Assembly (NCBI GenBank): GCA_000727475.1
Contig: KL647297.1
Span: forward strand, 2,203,295 to 2,267,294
Length of the DNA: 64,000 bases
DNA from: Sarcocystis neurona
Lineage: Eukaryota > Apicomplexa > Conoidasida > Eucoccidiorida > Sarcocystidae
Reading direction: 5' to 3'
The notes below the pieces were generated by a model. It did no database searches. It worked only from the letters and a program-made list of their open reading frames with translations, and was not told the origin of the DNA. Shown in pieces: positions 48,101 to 57,247 of this stretch (positions are counted from its first letter, which is position 1; every line of letters begins with the position of its first letter). The position numbers and the translations under genes were made by a program.

Positions 48101-51100
48101 TGTACACATGTAGGCGTCAATACCCGTACAGCCGTCCACATACGTGCATATACGCCTAAACGCGTACACACGTAGACAAATACACGTATGTCTGCGCATA
48201 CATAAACGAATACGTCCGTACATCGATGCATCTGGACATGCATATATATATATATGTACAACTGTACATATTCATACGTACATACACACGCATATACGTC
48301 TACACATACACGCACGTATGCACTTCCATACATTCGTTCATACAAGAATTTACCTACAGCCCAGCACACATCTACCGGGCTCGCATAGGTGCACCTGTTT
48401 GTGTGTAGACATGTACATACAAATGTTTTGTACGCGTGCGAACGTTTCTGTCTTACTCGTAGCCTGTGCACTGCTGCATATACACGGAGGCTTTCCTTGT
48501 TGTGTGAAGACAGCGGAAATCACGTGCATGTGTGTCTCTCCGCTGCACGACTCTCCCCGACGTTGCCTCTCGGATTTACTGCGTACTGCGTGCGGCTGGG
48601 ACGTTTGCGAAGAAAGCGTGCGTTTCAACGTGAACACCTGCACGCCAGGTTCATTCTGCTGCACACAGCTTGTGGACACCTGTTCTCTGTGCTGTTGTTC
48701 GTTTTGCCTCCTCTCCTTTTCAACGTGTCGCTTGTGTGTGCGGGTGGACGCGTGTCTGCATGCGGAGGGATGTGCCGTCTTGCACCTTCTTCGGCGTGAA
48801 AGGGGACTTCTCCCTTCGTCTGCTACACGGCCTTCCGTCTGCTTCACGCGCGCCTTCTCTTGTGACGCATCTCTTTTGCTTCTTCGTTCGCCTTTTTCCT
48901 TCCCGCAGTTGTTTTAACTTTGCCTGCTTGTTGTCCTTTGTCGTGCCTCCCGCTCAGTCTCTGTCTCTCTGCCCTGCCAGCGGAGCTCTTTGTCTGCGTA
49001 AAAAATTCGCAGCTTTCTTTTCCTCTTCCGCAGGCGTGTTTGAGCTGTGTCGCGGGAAGGCAGTTCCTCTCGTCCGACACTTTCTGCAATCGTTAGAAGG
49101 TGGCGTGCGCTCTGCTCCGGTGTGTGCGTGTCTGCTGCAGTTGGCGGGGGGGTGTCTCTGCCACCTGTGTCCGCGCGCGCGCGGCTCCCTGTTGCAGTGG
49201 GTGTCTATGTGCTGTGCAGCAGCTGTGCGGTCTCGCTGTCGGCGGTCTCGCTGCTGCAGCTGCGTCTCCTCTGCTTCCCATGTGGGTGTGCGTCTGCTGC
49301 TTGTGTGTTCGATCGCTTGTGTGGAAAACAACCCCTACAGACATCAGTCCCTTTATCAACAATCTTCCGTTCGGAAAACAGACCACCCGCTTTTCGTCTG
49401 CAGATGCGTCAGGCAGCACCTCTCAGGCTGCGAATATTATGGAAGCGCTTGAGCTGGGAGCCACCACGCTGCTTGTTGATGAAGATACCTGTGCTACGAA
49501 TTTTATGATACGCGATAAACGCATGCAGGCGCTCGTAGGTATGTTCGAGGCAGAATCAGGTCCTCCCGTGTGCCCCACAGACTGCAGAACACTGCTGGGC
49601 GTCGCGGCGCAGCACGAGTGTTTGATTTTTAGATACGCGTGTTGTACGAACAGCCTTCCCTTGGTGCCTGGTTGCACCAGCCAACACAAACGCAGCAGCG
49701 CGGCAGCTCTCGCTTCTCTCTGTTGTATGACGTTGTTCTCAACTCTGGTGTGTATACACATGTCGCTCTACATCCGATCCAAAATCGTCTGTCTGCACGA
49801 ACTTCTCGATACGCTACAACGAAAAGAAAATATGCAGCAGCGCGTCACCTTCGGGACATGGGTGTGTCTCGTCATGCGTCTGGAAGTAGACAAGTATGTT
49901 TGTGTGGGTGTTTATGTCTGTGTCTGTGTATCTCGTCGTGCAAGTGTGCGGATGGTTCTATGTAGGTGTGTGTGCGAGTAAGTAGGGATGTGTGTATAAG
50001 TGTGCGTATGTATAGACGTACGTGTACATACGCGTACACAGAGAGAGAGAGAGAGGTAAGAAAAAGAGTGAGACAGGTTCATGTGGATTTGTGCGGCAGT
50101 TGCTGCTACACAGCGACTCCAGGCGTACTCCGCGAGTGCCTATGTCATGTCTGCGTGGTGGTGGCTGCGTTCCTGAGTGATGATTAATGTGCCAGCGCGC
50201 CGTTATTCTTTCTGTTGTATAGAAACGTTACAGGGGTGTCTGTGTTTCAAAAAGACTTGAGCTGCAGAGGCAGGACTGCAGGCTTTGAAGCAGCTAGGCT
50301 AAAGCAGGTGCTCACACGCTGGATGCCTTGTGGCGCTCACATACGCACGCAGATATGTGTGTGCAGGAGGAGCTTTGCTTGTCCGTAGGCGGTGCAGACG
50401 TCGTTGTGCCGTAGTAGGCGTATTGTCTAGTGGGGGAGCCAATGCTAGACATACCTGTGTCATACGCGTATATGTATGTGTCTAGAGATCGAAAGAACCG
50501 CCGGAGGTCACTGGCTGCGAGTGAAAGAAAAACTATCTGCATTCTCGCACGCCGACGGGGAGGACACACCGCGGAACACTCTTTGTGGTCTTCACAAATT
50601 CGGGCATTAGCAAGCTTCCGACATATAAATGCGACATGAGTTTTGTTTACAGTCGTTGCATGCATGCAGTAGAATGCGCCTCCGTTTGATCAAGAGTGTA
50701 AGTGAATATTTCGGGAGAGAGGCGTATGATGTGTGTGGACAGCATCTGAACGTGTGTGCGTATACGATGCGTGTGACGCATACCTAAGTGGAGCTTCCTG
50801 CCCGTGTGTACGGGGCGCTGGCATGCGGGGCATGCAGAAAGAGAAGTGATCCATAAAGAGAAGTTTGCAGTTAAGTCTCGCTACGTTGAGACATGCGCCT
50901 TGGGTTTTCTTGTCCATTAAACAACGCCGTCTGCCTGGATTTGCTACAAGAACGGGTGTGGACACATGCACTAGGAAGGAAGCTCATTCGCGCAAGGATT
51001 TCGCTGCTTCTTTGTAGCAGCACCTGATCTGCCTGTTTCGGTAGTCCGTGCGTTACACGTTGGACGTGTCACGACCAGAGGTGACCGCACGTGATAATGC

Positions 51101-54100
51101 GACCTCGGTTCGCCGTATAGATAGGGTGGTATATCCTTTTGTGTGAATAAGGTTAAGGTGGAGTGTGGAATGCATATATGTACAGTAGCTTGTCAATTGT
51201 GTGTGCCAAACCTTACGCTCTTCCGTTGACTCTGCGTATGTAAAACTCGAAGTCTAGTCACTGGTGACGACCTGGCAAGGCGTGCATTCTCTTTCGTGTC
51301 GCGACCCTCCTCCTCGCCTACGTTGCATTTGTTGTAGTTTTGGTGTATTCCTGCAATAGGATTAGTCCCCCCCGTATCTATCGACGTTACGCGAGGGGCG
51401 TGGAAGCACGGGATGTGTCTTTTGTTTCTATGGTGATTCACAGGGCTTTTCGAACGCCCCGCAATTGCGCACGTGTGAATACCAAGCAGCACTACCCATC
51501 ACTGCGCTAGCTGTGGTGTAGCAAGTATAAAGGTTATACAAGGCAGGGCAGAGAAAGTCGAGGAAGACAGCATTTCGCGTTTCCTACGCCCCTCTCAGTT
51601 TTACGTAGATTCTGTCTTCTTTGCTGTTGACAGGTGCACACACAAGAGCCTAGGGTTGTGTTCACTCATCAGTGTTTGATGGAAGCTTGGCGTTTGTATG
51701 GTGAGTGCCTCTGCAATGTTTAAGCGGCGGACCGGTTTCGGCAACTTCATGTAAACTCTGACTCACCAGGAGACGGCACAGTCTACCGCATTTCTGAATT
51801 AGTCGTCAGTGCCTTGGAGAATCTTCCCTGCCGTTAACGTTCTGCGAGCTGGTGGAATGTGCTAAACACGCGTGTGTTCGCGTATTTTTGCAGCGAAGGA
51901 CAAGGAGCCAATTACGCCATTTGTCCACAAAATCGGCCCGCTCTGGCGTCAGCACGGCGTGGGCACCATTATGGTGGTGGGGGGCAGCGGAGACTTTTTC
52001 GATGTCGCAGATAATGTGATTATGATGGATTGCTATCAGGCCATCTGCGTCACTCAACAAGCGAAGAACATCTCTCAGATGTTTCGAGCAGAAAGCGGCT
52101 GTGCAGAAGTCAGTCACGGGGCACACTGGGCATCCCTGGCGAGCTGCAAAGAGTCCGCTGACATATTGTTAATTGCTATGACATAGCCCGTGCTGTTGAG
52201 CAGCATAAACGGAGATCACATCGGAGACAGTACATCGTGTATCGCGAATACTGCCAGAACCCACACAATATGTCCGTTACCTCTGACAGGTAAGATATGT
52301 GACCGCACCTGGCAATGCCTTTTTCCCATTCTTGACAGCGAGTTTTGTACTGTTGAAAACTGGGCCACATGCTTGCAGGAAGAGTCCGCGAGGGAACAAG
52401 ACGCAAGTCACTTGTTTGGCGACATTGGCTACAGGGTCATTACCGAAGGTAATGGGGAGTACGAGATCCAGGGTGGTGCATTGTACACACCGAGCGCTCT
52501 TTCTTCATTTCTTGCATAGACGTATCTTGGGCTCACAAAGCCTTGTACGTGTCAGAGGTGGTAGGCATGTACGCGCAGAAGCGAGTGGCTGGACGGAAGA
52601 CTATCCAGTGCCAAGTGTGAAGCAACAGTACCCAATTGATAACACACACCCCTGCTCGCGTGACTGCGCCTTGTTTTTATTGTGGACAGTCCTACGGCTC
52701 AACAGGGGCAAGCAGACGGTTCCCTTTCAAAGCGTTATGTTCAGTGTGCAGCTACGCATCTGCGTATGGAGACGTACAGTTAGCGTTGATGCTCACATAA
52801 TGTGAAACGATGCGTGCTCACAACTGACGTAATCGTTTTACCCAGGCTGCTTGTTACAAAATGGCAAAGTGAAAGCCGTAGGAACACGGACGATCAGTTA
52901 CGGATACACGGAGATTGACTTATCGTGCGTAGAACAACTTGCCGAAGCCTCTCAAACTCGTGCAATAAGTCGCTGTCTGCAACGGCTTGCAGAATCAACA
53001 GGAGGTCAAATTCTCGACGGACGTAGGTACGCTAGGAGCGCTCACCGTCGTTGTAAAAGACGGCTGTTTTACTACGGCAGCGCACAACCCCACTCGCAGT
53101 TACGCATAAATTTGACGTGAAGAGCTATGATCCGCCTTTCAATATCTGCCACATGGGTGGAAATTTTAAAGCGTGCATGATTGCCAGTGTAAACTAAACG
53201 TACTGCTGCGTTGCTGCTACCAGCTGGCGAACAACCCAGTACGTATCCCTACAACTGCACTCAAATCCGCCTTGCTGAGTACACGGTGACAGGCTGGAAC
53301 GTCTCTTCGACATTGGTAACCAGTTCTTGTTTGTACGGGTGTAATGAACACACGCGGCTGCTTTCTCATCGCAGGACGCTGCCAGAAATACTAACGGCCG
53401 TGTGGAGTATCATCGCGAGTAGCTCAACGTCAGGTATGCTTCTTGATGCTGATGAATTCTTTCAAGATAACAAATCACACACGCGCTAGCAGTTGTACTC
53501 GTAGACAACCCCGCACCTGTTAACGTGGTGACCCGCTTCGATTCCAGTGTCCTGATTCTGTGAAGCTCGTTTCGGTACTTTCGCGTAGTGCGAGGAGGAG
53601 CCGTTCACCTCGGCGGATGTTTTTCCGCGCCCCACGGACGTGTACCTACGCGTACCACGTATGTGTAAAATCGTATGCGGCTGTCTAAAGTGACGTGCGT
53701 TAACGTCTATTTGCGTCCGGTTGTCGTGCGTTCTCGCGAATAGGTTAAACTTTGTGCGCGAATGTTTAACGGTTTACGAATTGTCTTCGAGTACACCACA
53801 GGTACCGGCTACAACGGGCTCGACGCTTTGTCTCCGTTCGCGGACCCGACGGTAGGTAATGAAGCTGTTAATGTCAAGTTTGCTCTTCGTAACTTTGGTA
53901 CGTCGAAAACTCTGATTGCAGTGAACTAGCGACTTTTTCTCAGGAAGAGTGGAAGACGTTTCTATAGTCAAACCTTTGTCTGCTTAGCTTCTCTCAAACA
54001 GCGTGCAAGCAGTCCTGCACTTTTCCTTGCATTCTTCATCCTTCTGCATTCGTCTGTGTGCATTTTTTGCTCAGGGGGATCTCTCATTGCCACGCAAAAT

Positions 54101-54310
54101 GGAAGTAAGGATTTTAATCAAATGTTGAGCCTGTGGGCGGCTCCGTCATAGTTTTCAGCATTTGTAAGGCAATTCTCGTGCACTTGTACAACGTCTGTGC
54201 GCTCGTGTGCTGTCGACTTCCTACACTTGCAGATCGGCTTCGCCATAAACAGGCTGCGGAAGCTGCGGGTCAACGACGTAGTTAGCAAAAGAATGCGAGA
54301 TAACATGTAA
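33010..54310 (+). CDS. ABC-class ATPase of the COG3044 / PF09818 family (19-exon gene)
   Basis: A soluble P-loop ATPase of a family found in bacteria and in plants and protists, with no established reaction. Exons: 33010-33172, 34928-35000, 36629-36694, 38197-38341, 39401-39505, 41208-41352, 42714-42820, 44475-44547, 46376-46530, 47642-47678, 49341-49538, 51894-52108, 52379-52448, 52690-52743, 52846-53026, 53375-53433, 53802-53851, 54075-54104, 54233-54310. They join in phase to 2,004 nt, 667 aa; bacterial members are about 560-570 by memory. Seen: VQSDPFAPPSKFRVRLP (80-96), Walker A GGGFHGKTT (307-315), VPGDGREFVVVEP, SPFINNLPFGK (359-369), signature-like SGSTSQAAN (380-388), Walker B TLLVDEDTCA (399-408), GGSGDFFDVAD (452-462), EIDLSCVEQLAEASQTRA, AINRLRKLRV. 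No signal peptide or membrane segment. Exons are almost free of homopolymer runs. Exon 1 ends at a GC donor. Exons 13 and 14 are the least certain. Confidence 0.92.
33280..34145. repeat. CAG/CAGGACAGCAG repeat block in ATPase intron 1
   Basis: GCAGCAGCAGGACA repeats at 33300-33415, then interspersed CAG to 34145. The orientation flips to CTG from about 34660 and stays CTG through the following introns. Confidence 0.85.
34928..35000 (+). CDS. ABC-class ATPase exon 2
   Basis: After GCCGTTGCAG. RPYGAYNDLLGVWEVDGFQL then FVDK, donor AA|GTGAGC, phase 2. Confidence 0.9.
36629..36694 (+). CDS. ABC-class ATPase exon 3
   Basis: Only 66 nt after TTGCTGCAG. VQSDPFAPPSKFRVRLPQHV is the strongest N-terminal family motif. 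Donor AA|GTAAGT, phase 2. Confidence 0.92.
38197..38341 (+). CDS. ABC-class ATPase exon 4
   Basis: After TTTTCGTAG. FPPHLFRTAIRNVGLCDYLT then RRFALAVQHGG, ending HWGSSK at donor GTAGGC. The last ~30 nt and the donor region recur twice downstream (see repeat at 38311). Confidence 0.92.
38311..38529 (+). repeat. Three diverged ~70-bp tandem units covering the end of ATPase exon 4
   Basis: Units at 38311-38384, 38385-38449 and 38450-38529 share CACTGGGGCAGCAGCAAG, GTAGGCGTGC and GCGAAAA-ACGGC blocks. Unit 1 contains the real exon end and donor GTAGGC. Units 2 and 3 have GCAGGC at the donor position. Confidence 0.85.
39401..39505 (+). CDS. ABC-class ATPase exon 5
   Basis: Thirty-five codons after TGTGCTGCAG. 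GGDIRIDTPGQHVLQRTTFV then SEEAVEARCTIALP, donor GTAGGT. Matches the family segment I-x-R-P-G-Q-x-V-L-x-R-T. Confidence 0.93.
40560..40680. repeat. CTGTTGCTG minisatellite in ATPase intron 5
   Basis: About 120 bp of GCTGTTGCTG(T/C)TGCTGCTGCTGT units, near 27 bp each. Confidence 0.8.
40702..40818. repeat. 117-bp direct repeat, copy 1
   Basis: Identical by eye to 41655-41771, same orientation, 953 bp apart. It starts CACACGTACGACAGCAGGTG and ends CATCTATCTATTTTT. It lies in ATPase intron 5. Confidence 0.95.
41208..41352 (+). CDS. ABC-class ATPase exon 6
   Basis: After CCCACGCAG. ARGRSIEGRRAAERLCEQLP then VVRQAMYYRSLDPQDVEAHV and LSVEDQE, donor T|GTAAGT, phase 1. Flanked on both sides by the 117-bp direct repeat. 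Confidence 0.93.
41655..41771. repeat. 117-bp direct repeat, copy 2
   Basis: Second identical copy, in ATPase intron 6; exon 6 lies between the two copies. Confidence 0.95.
42714..42820 (+). CDS. ABC-class ATPase exon 7
   Basis: After CCTCCCAG. LRGQLPKFNLAAFVINGACL then PRASGSDDRPLTKQQ, donor CAG|GTGCGT. Family pattern GLVAFVxxGAxLPRxSGxxDxPL. Confidence 0.93.
43120..43660. repeat. Degenerate 85-100 bp tandem repeat (TGTTCTGCTGGCTG core)
   Basis: The core TTGTTCTGCTGGCTGGGCG recurs, diverged, near 43151, 43236, 43328, 43412, 43515 and 43600. Each is followed by GAGAGAAAGAGAG, TCTCT and TATATATGTGTG. It fills ATPase intron 7. Confidence 0.75.
44475..44547 (+). CDS. ABC-class ATPase exon 8
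   Basis: After TTGCATGCAG. APELVLFKSPPSMEVAIELP then NSGV. The only phase-consistent donor is G|GTCCGT, weak at +3. Joining gives ELPNSGVVRGMGIPRG, as in the family. Confidence 0.88.
44600..45360. repeat. TATG/TATA microsatellite stretch in ATPase intron 8
   Basis: Dense TA, CATA and TGTA runs. Confidence 0.8.
45535..46375. repeat. CTG array with gap, ending at the exon 9 acceptor
   Basis: (CTG)n with GCACCT interruptions, interrupted by Ns, and running up to the CAG of the exon 9 acceptor at 46375. Confidence 0.9.
45761..46178. other. Assembly gap (418 Ns) with identical 82-bp flanks
   Basis: The 82 bp before the gap (45679-45760) and after it (46179-46260) are identical. Confidence 0.99.
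46376..46530 (+). CDS. ABC-class ATPase exon 9 (Walker A)
   Basis: After a CTG run ending GCTGCAG. RGMGIPRGITLIVGGGFHGK then TTLLEALQWGVYNKVPGDGR and EFVVVEPAAVK, donor GTAATG. The P-loop has the GGGxHGK[ST]T form typical of this family instead of GxxGxGK[ST]. Confidence 0.95.
47275..47425. repeat. 24-27 bp CTGCTGCTACTGCTAGGA minisatellite
   Basis: Three to four units with the ACTGCTAGGAGT/CTG junction in ATPase intron 9. Confidence 0.8.
47642..47678 (+). CDS. ABC-class ATPase exon 10
   Basis: Only 37 nt. IRAEDGRSVVSV after TGTGCTGCAG, donor G|GTGAGA, phase 1. It matches the family almost without change, which supports such a short exon. Confidence 0.92.
47820..48350. repeat. ACACGTATA-type microsatellites in ATPase intron 10
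   Basis: Imperfect ACACATATAC, CGTACA and CACACGTGTA repeats. Confidence 0.75.
49341..49538 (+). CDS. ABC-class ATPase exon 11 (signature and Walker B)
   Basis: After CCCTACAG. DISPFINNLPFGKQTTRFSS then ADASGSTSQAANIMEALELG, ATTLLVDEDTCATNFMIRDK and RMQALV, donor G|GTATGT. Confidence 0.96.
49539..51893 (+). other. ATPase intron 11: transition to repeat-poor sequence
   Basis: The intron is 2.35 kb. The first 500 bp still has GTGTGT and GAGAGA tracts; beyond about 50.1 kb no CAG/CTG array or long microsatellite is seen. I find no coding segment in it. Confidence 0.6.
51894..52108 (+). CDS. ABC-class ATPase exon 12
   Basis: After TTTTTGCAG. AKDKEPITPFVHKIGPLWRQ then HGVGTIMVVGGSGDFFDVAD and NVIMMDCYQA. 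The 3' end is set by phase at GAA|GTCAGT, a weak donor; the last ten codons are uncertain. Confidence 0.9.
52379..52448 (+). CDS. ABC-class ATPase exon 13 (tentative)
   Basis: After GCTTGCAG. EESAREQDASHLFGDIGYRV then ITE, donor G|GTAATG. SHLFGDIGYRV sits where family members have an F-G-x-I-x-P-R segment. Phase fits both neighbours. Confidence 0.65.
52690..52743 (+). CDS. ABC-class ATPase exon 14 (tentative)
   Basis: After TGTGGACAG. VLRLNRGKQTVPFQSVMF, donor A|GTGTGC. The Asn/Asp-x-Arg-Gly-Lys motif is expected just before the KVKA-x-GT segment. Boundaries were chosen by phase. Confidence 0.6.
52846..53026 (+). CDS. ABC-class ATPase exon 15
   Basis: After TTACCCAG. NGKVKAVGTRTISYGYTEID then LSCVEQLAEASQTRAISRCL and GGQILDGR, donor AG|GTACGC, phase 2. 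Confidence 0.92.
53375..53433 (+). CDS. ABC-class ATPase exon 16
   Basis: After CATCGCAG. RTLPEILTAVWSIIASSSTS (Arg from the junction), donor G|GTATGC. Confidence 0.85.
53802..53851 (+). CDS. ABC-class ATPase exon 17
   Basis: After ACCACAG. GTGYNGLDALSPFADPT, donor GTAGGT. Matches the family GLDxLSP segment. Confidence 0.85.
54075..54104 (+). CDS. ABC-class ATPase exon 18 (30-nt micro-exon)
   Basis: Ten codons, GDLSLPRKME, between TTGCTCAG and donor GTAAGG, phase 0 at both ends. Family members read G-x-L-A-R-P-R-R-x-E-I here. Confidence 0.88.
54233..54310 (+). CDS. ABC-class ATPase exon 19 (C-terminus)
   Basis: After CACTTGCAG. IGFAINRLRKLRVNDVVSKR then MRDNM and TAA at 54308-54310. AINRLRKLRV is the conserved C-terminal helix. 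Confidence 0.92.
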   Translation: MGFAINRLRKLRVNDVVSKRMRDNM

Positions 54311-54541
54311 AACTTGCGAGGAAGCACAGGAGCTGCAGAACGGGGAATGGCTGTGAGCGGGTGTCTGTCCTGGATTGCTCGTCGCAGGATCAGGTTCATC
54401 TTGTGGGTCAAGGATGACTCGAGATTACGTAGAGATGAAGATGACCGTCTCCACCGATCTCCTTGTGTGTATGTCTAATATGTACGCATATGCGGAGTGT
54501 AGGGGGTGACGTCGAGTAACCGACTTTAAGGCGAAATTTCC
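54311..54541. other. Convergent 3' intergenic gap
   Basis: The 231 bp between the ATPase stop (plus) and the helical-protein stop (minus) must hold both 3' ends. Plus-strand and minus-strand frames here are uninformative. Confidence 0.5.
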
Positions 54542-57247
54542 TTATTGCTCGCGTTTCTCCGCTTCTTTCCTGAAGCACCGTTTTTAAAATCTCAATGACA
54601 CTTCGTAGAACGGTGGGGACGCACCTGATTGCCTTTTTTGCCTTCTCAACTTTCTTTTTATGGACAGATATTTGGTTTTTTATCTGTGCTATGCGTTGCT
54701 GGTCATATCTCAATCTCTCCTACACATAAGCAACCGGCAGGACCAGAATCTTGAATCATTAACGGATGAACGCAGCGCACAATAGATTTGCTTCTAGACA
54801 GCCAACAAAAACATAAGTGTGTGTCAGAAAGCTGATTGTGAGTGAAAGAAGAACAGTGCACACAAGGTAGTGGCGTAGGCATTGACAAAAAGTATACCGC
54901 TGCCCGAGAGCTAGTTCACGACAGCAGAGCACCTCACTTGCGGCGGCAGCGCTTTCTCCAGACTTGACTGGTTGGACGGGTCCATCATATCCTCATACTC
55001 GGACTTGGCGGCCTGCAAGGAACGGTGGCGTACGAGTGTGAGTCTTCGATCAACTCTGCTTCGTTGAACACACCTGCTCTTCTTTCGCCTGCATTTTGAC
55101 TTTGCGAAAGGAGAGGTGGAATACAGCGTGGATGTACTTGCGGCGTGTCTCCACGATATAGCGTACCTGCCGGGCTGTTCTTTCCCTGGATGATTTCTTC
55201 AACGGCTTGCGACGCCAGCGTATCAGAGATTTTCCTGTCGTGCTGTTGTGTCGCGAAAATGTACGAGCGATTATGCTGCTCGAGCCTACTCCGTCTCAGA
55301 TTGCGTTTTCGGCGCAGGAACTACGTAGACGCCGGCTTGCTTCAATGCGTCTGGCCGAACGCGTGTAATGTCTAGTTTTTAAGTCACTTTCCGCAGCAGA
55401 GGCTTGCCTGGATTCGTTATGGCTAACTGTCGTATTTGCATCGAAATTCCAGCAAGCTGGAAAAAAGGGTTGACCTTCATCGCTTCTCCCAGATCTGCGC
55501 TCCGTTGCAGCAATTACCTATCGAGAACCGGCTCAGCTGCTGTTCCGCACGTACTTTTCATTATTGAATCCAGCCGCTCGGCTGCCCAGATAGCACACCC
55601 GGGATGAGCTTTTCCTCCTACCACGTTATGCGCGGTTCATTTGCCTCACTTGCAGCATTTTTTAACGGGTTGTTGGGGTTGACTGCGAACAATCACACAA
55701 TCAAGCAAGTAGGCGGCTCTGCAGCAGCACACTATTACAATTTCCTCATGGTTACCCGCCTTATTGGCTGCTGATGCACTCGTGGGTATGGAAGGAGGCG
55801 CACCAGCGGGGTATGGCGTAGGCGCACCATTGAGAGACATCGGCAGACTAGATTGTAGCTGTCCCGCAGATGGCCAGACAAAGCAGAAGGAAGTTACTAA
55901 GGCAAGGTGCACAGTACATTCCATTTTTGACGTTGTAGGGTCACCTAATACGAAAGCAGAAACAGGCGAATCTGACCGTTATCAGGTAAACTGAATAAAC
56001 CTTAACTGCGCTATGGTGTCCATACACCGACACACCCTCGTCCGCAACAATTTCAAATATCATCTTCATCTCCAGTAACTTCCGAAGTATCCCTGCCGTC
56101 TGTGCCGAATTCTGAGTGGCGCATCTCGGAAAGAGCCACACGCTCCGCGTGGCTCCATGGCCTTCGAGGAGAAAAGCGTGGCGTCTCCCGTATGCAGAAG
56201 TGCTCACTTTCCACAGTTTCGCTCATCTTTTTGGATGTTTTCCAAAGCTCCTCATTAGCAGTTAAGCCGTTTGTCGAACATTCGGCGTTCACCATGTGGC
56301 TGGAGGAAGACCTCGCAAATTTTACACGTCACGTACAGACGTCTTCCCACCGCTCACGGGAGCCCCTGACGAAAAATGTTGTCTAGCTTGACCTTGGTCT
56401 CCAGCTACACGTGCTACACTTCTTTAATATTCAGCAATTATTTTGCTCGATGTTCATGACGGTGTTGTCCATCTGTCGACTACCAAGTGAGGTACGAACG
56501 TTACAACGTACTCGACAAAAAATTACACCCTGGAGAGTACTCTTTTTTAAGCCTTCATGCGCGGATTTCACGCTGTCGTATTGTCTATTTCTCCCTCTTC
56601 GTTTTGAAGATGAATGCGACCACACTCGTCTGGTCGCCCCCTATTTCGCAGCTCGTTGACTTTCCAAACCTCCACATGTTTTCCTCGCCGTCCTAGGGAA
56701 CCTCCATATTCTGCACTTTGAGCCTGGTTTCAATCGCCTTATTATGTCTCCGCTGACACTATGTAATCCACCCCCTACTTTCTTAAGCTTTCTCCGTCTA
56801 CAAATGTGCGGCAGCGGGAGTGCCGACTTCCGTCCTTTCAGTGCAACGACTACTTCTCTCATGCACTGCAGATCGACGACAGCAGGCAACCTACTAGTTG
56901 GTTTGGTTTACTTGCGGCAATGGGACTAAATATTACGTCAGACTGTCGACGCAGAAGCAGCGTCGAGGCTGGGTTTCGTCCCTTGTTGGGAAGGGCCCAA
57001 GTTCGCTGCAGGGCAGGTCTGCTGCACCAATGACATCGCTCGTCGAAGTCACACACCGCGACTCCACGTGCTCGAACGTCGTACAGCGATTGTTTCATTG
57101 CCTCGTTGTGTACTTCCCTAAAGCTGTATTTCAAAATACGGTGGGCCAGCCAATATGAAGAGCCGCGATCCAGCCAGAGGTCTAGGATGTTTTTCTTGAG
57201 CGCGTCCTGGTCACAAATAGGATCATTGTCAGCTGGGATGATGTCAA
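54542..57247 (-). CDS. Unidentified helical/coiled-coil protein, multi-exon, 5' end not found
   Basis: Function not recognised. Candidate exons, 5' to 3': 57247-57028 (DALKKNILDLWLDRGSSYWL, LKYSFREVHNEAM), about 56130-56028 (QTAGILRKLLEMKMIFEIVA), 55858-55756 (SLNGAPTPYPAGAPPSIPTS), 55494-55388 (LGEAMKVNPFFQLAGISMQI), 55275-55167 (DRKISDTLASQAVEEIIQGK), about 55166-55074 (YIVETRRKYIHAVFHLSFRK), 55012-54938 (AAKSEYEDMMDPSNQSSLEK), 54719-54625 (ERLRYDQQRIAQIKNQISVH), 54569-54542 (KEAEKREQ and stop). Several junctions agree in phase: 56028/55858, 55756/55494, 55388/55275, 55074/55012, 54938/54719, 54625/54569. The junction at 55167 does not: the next segment lies one base out of frame with no room for an intron. 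The C-terminus is a basic coiled coil. The gene runs convergent with the ATPase, stops 231 bp apart. Upstream exons between 57.25 and 58.4 kb were not resolved. Confidence 0.5.

Noticed and set aside
55530..55600. Possible exon (AAERLDSIMKSTCGTAAEPV) of the helical-protein gene
   Set aside because: It ends in phase 2, which cannot join the next exon; skipping it gives a correct phase-1 junction.
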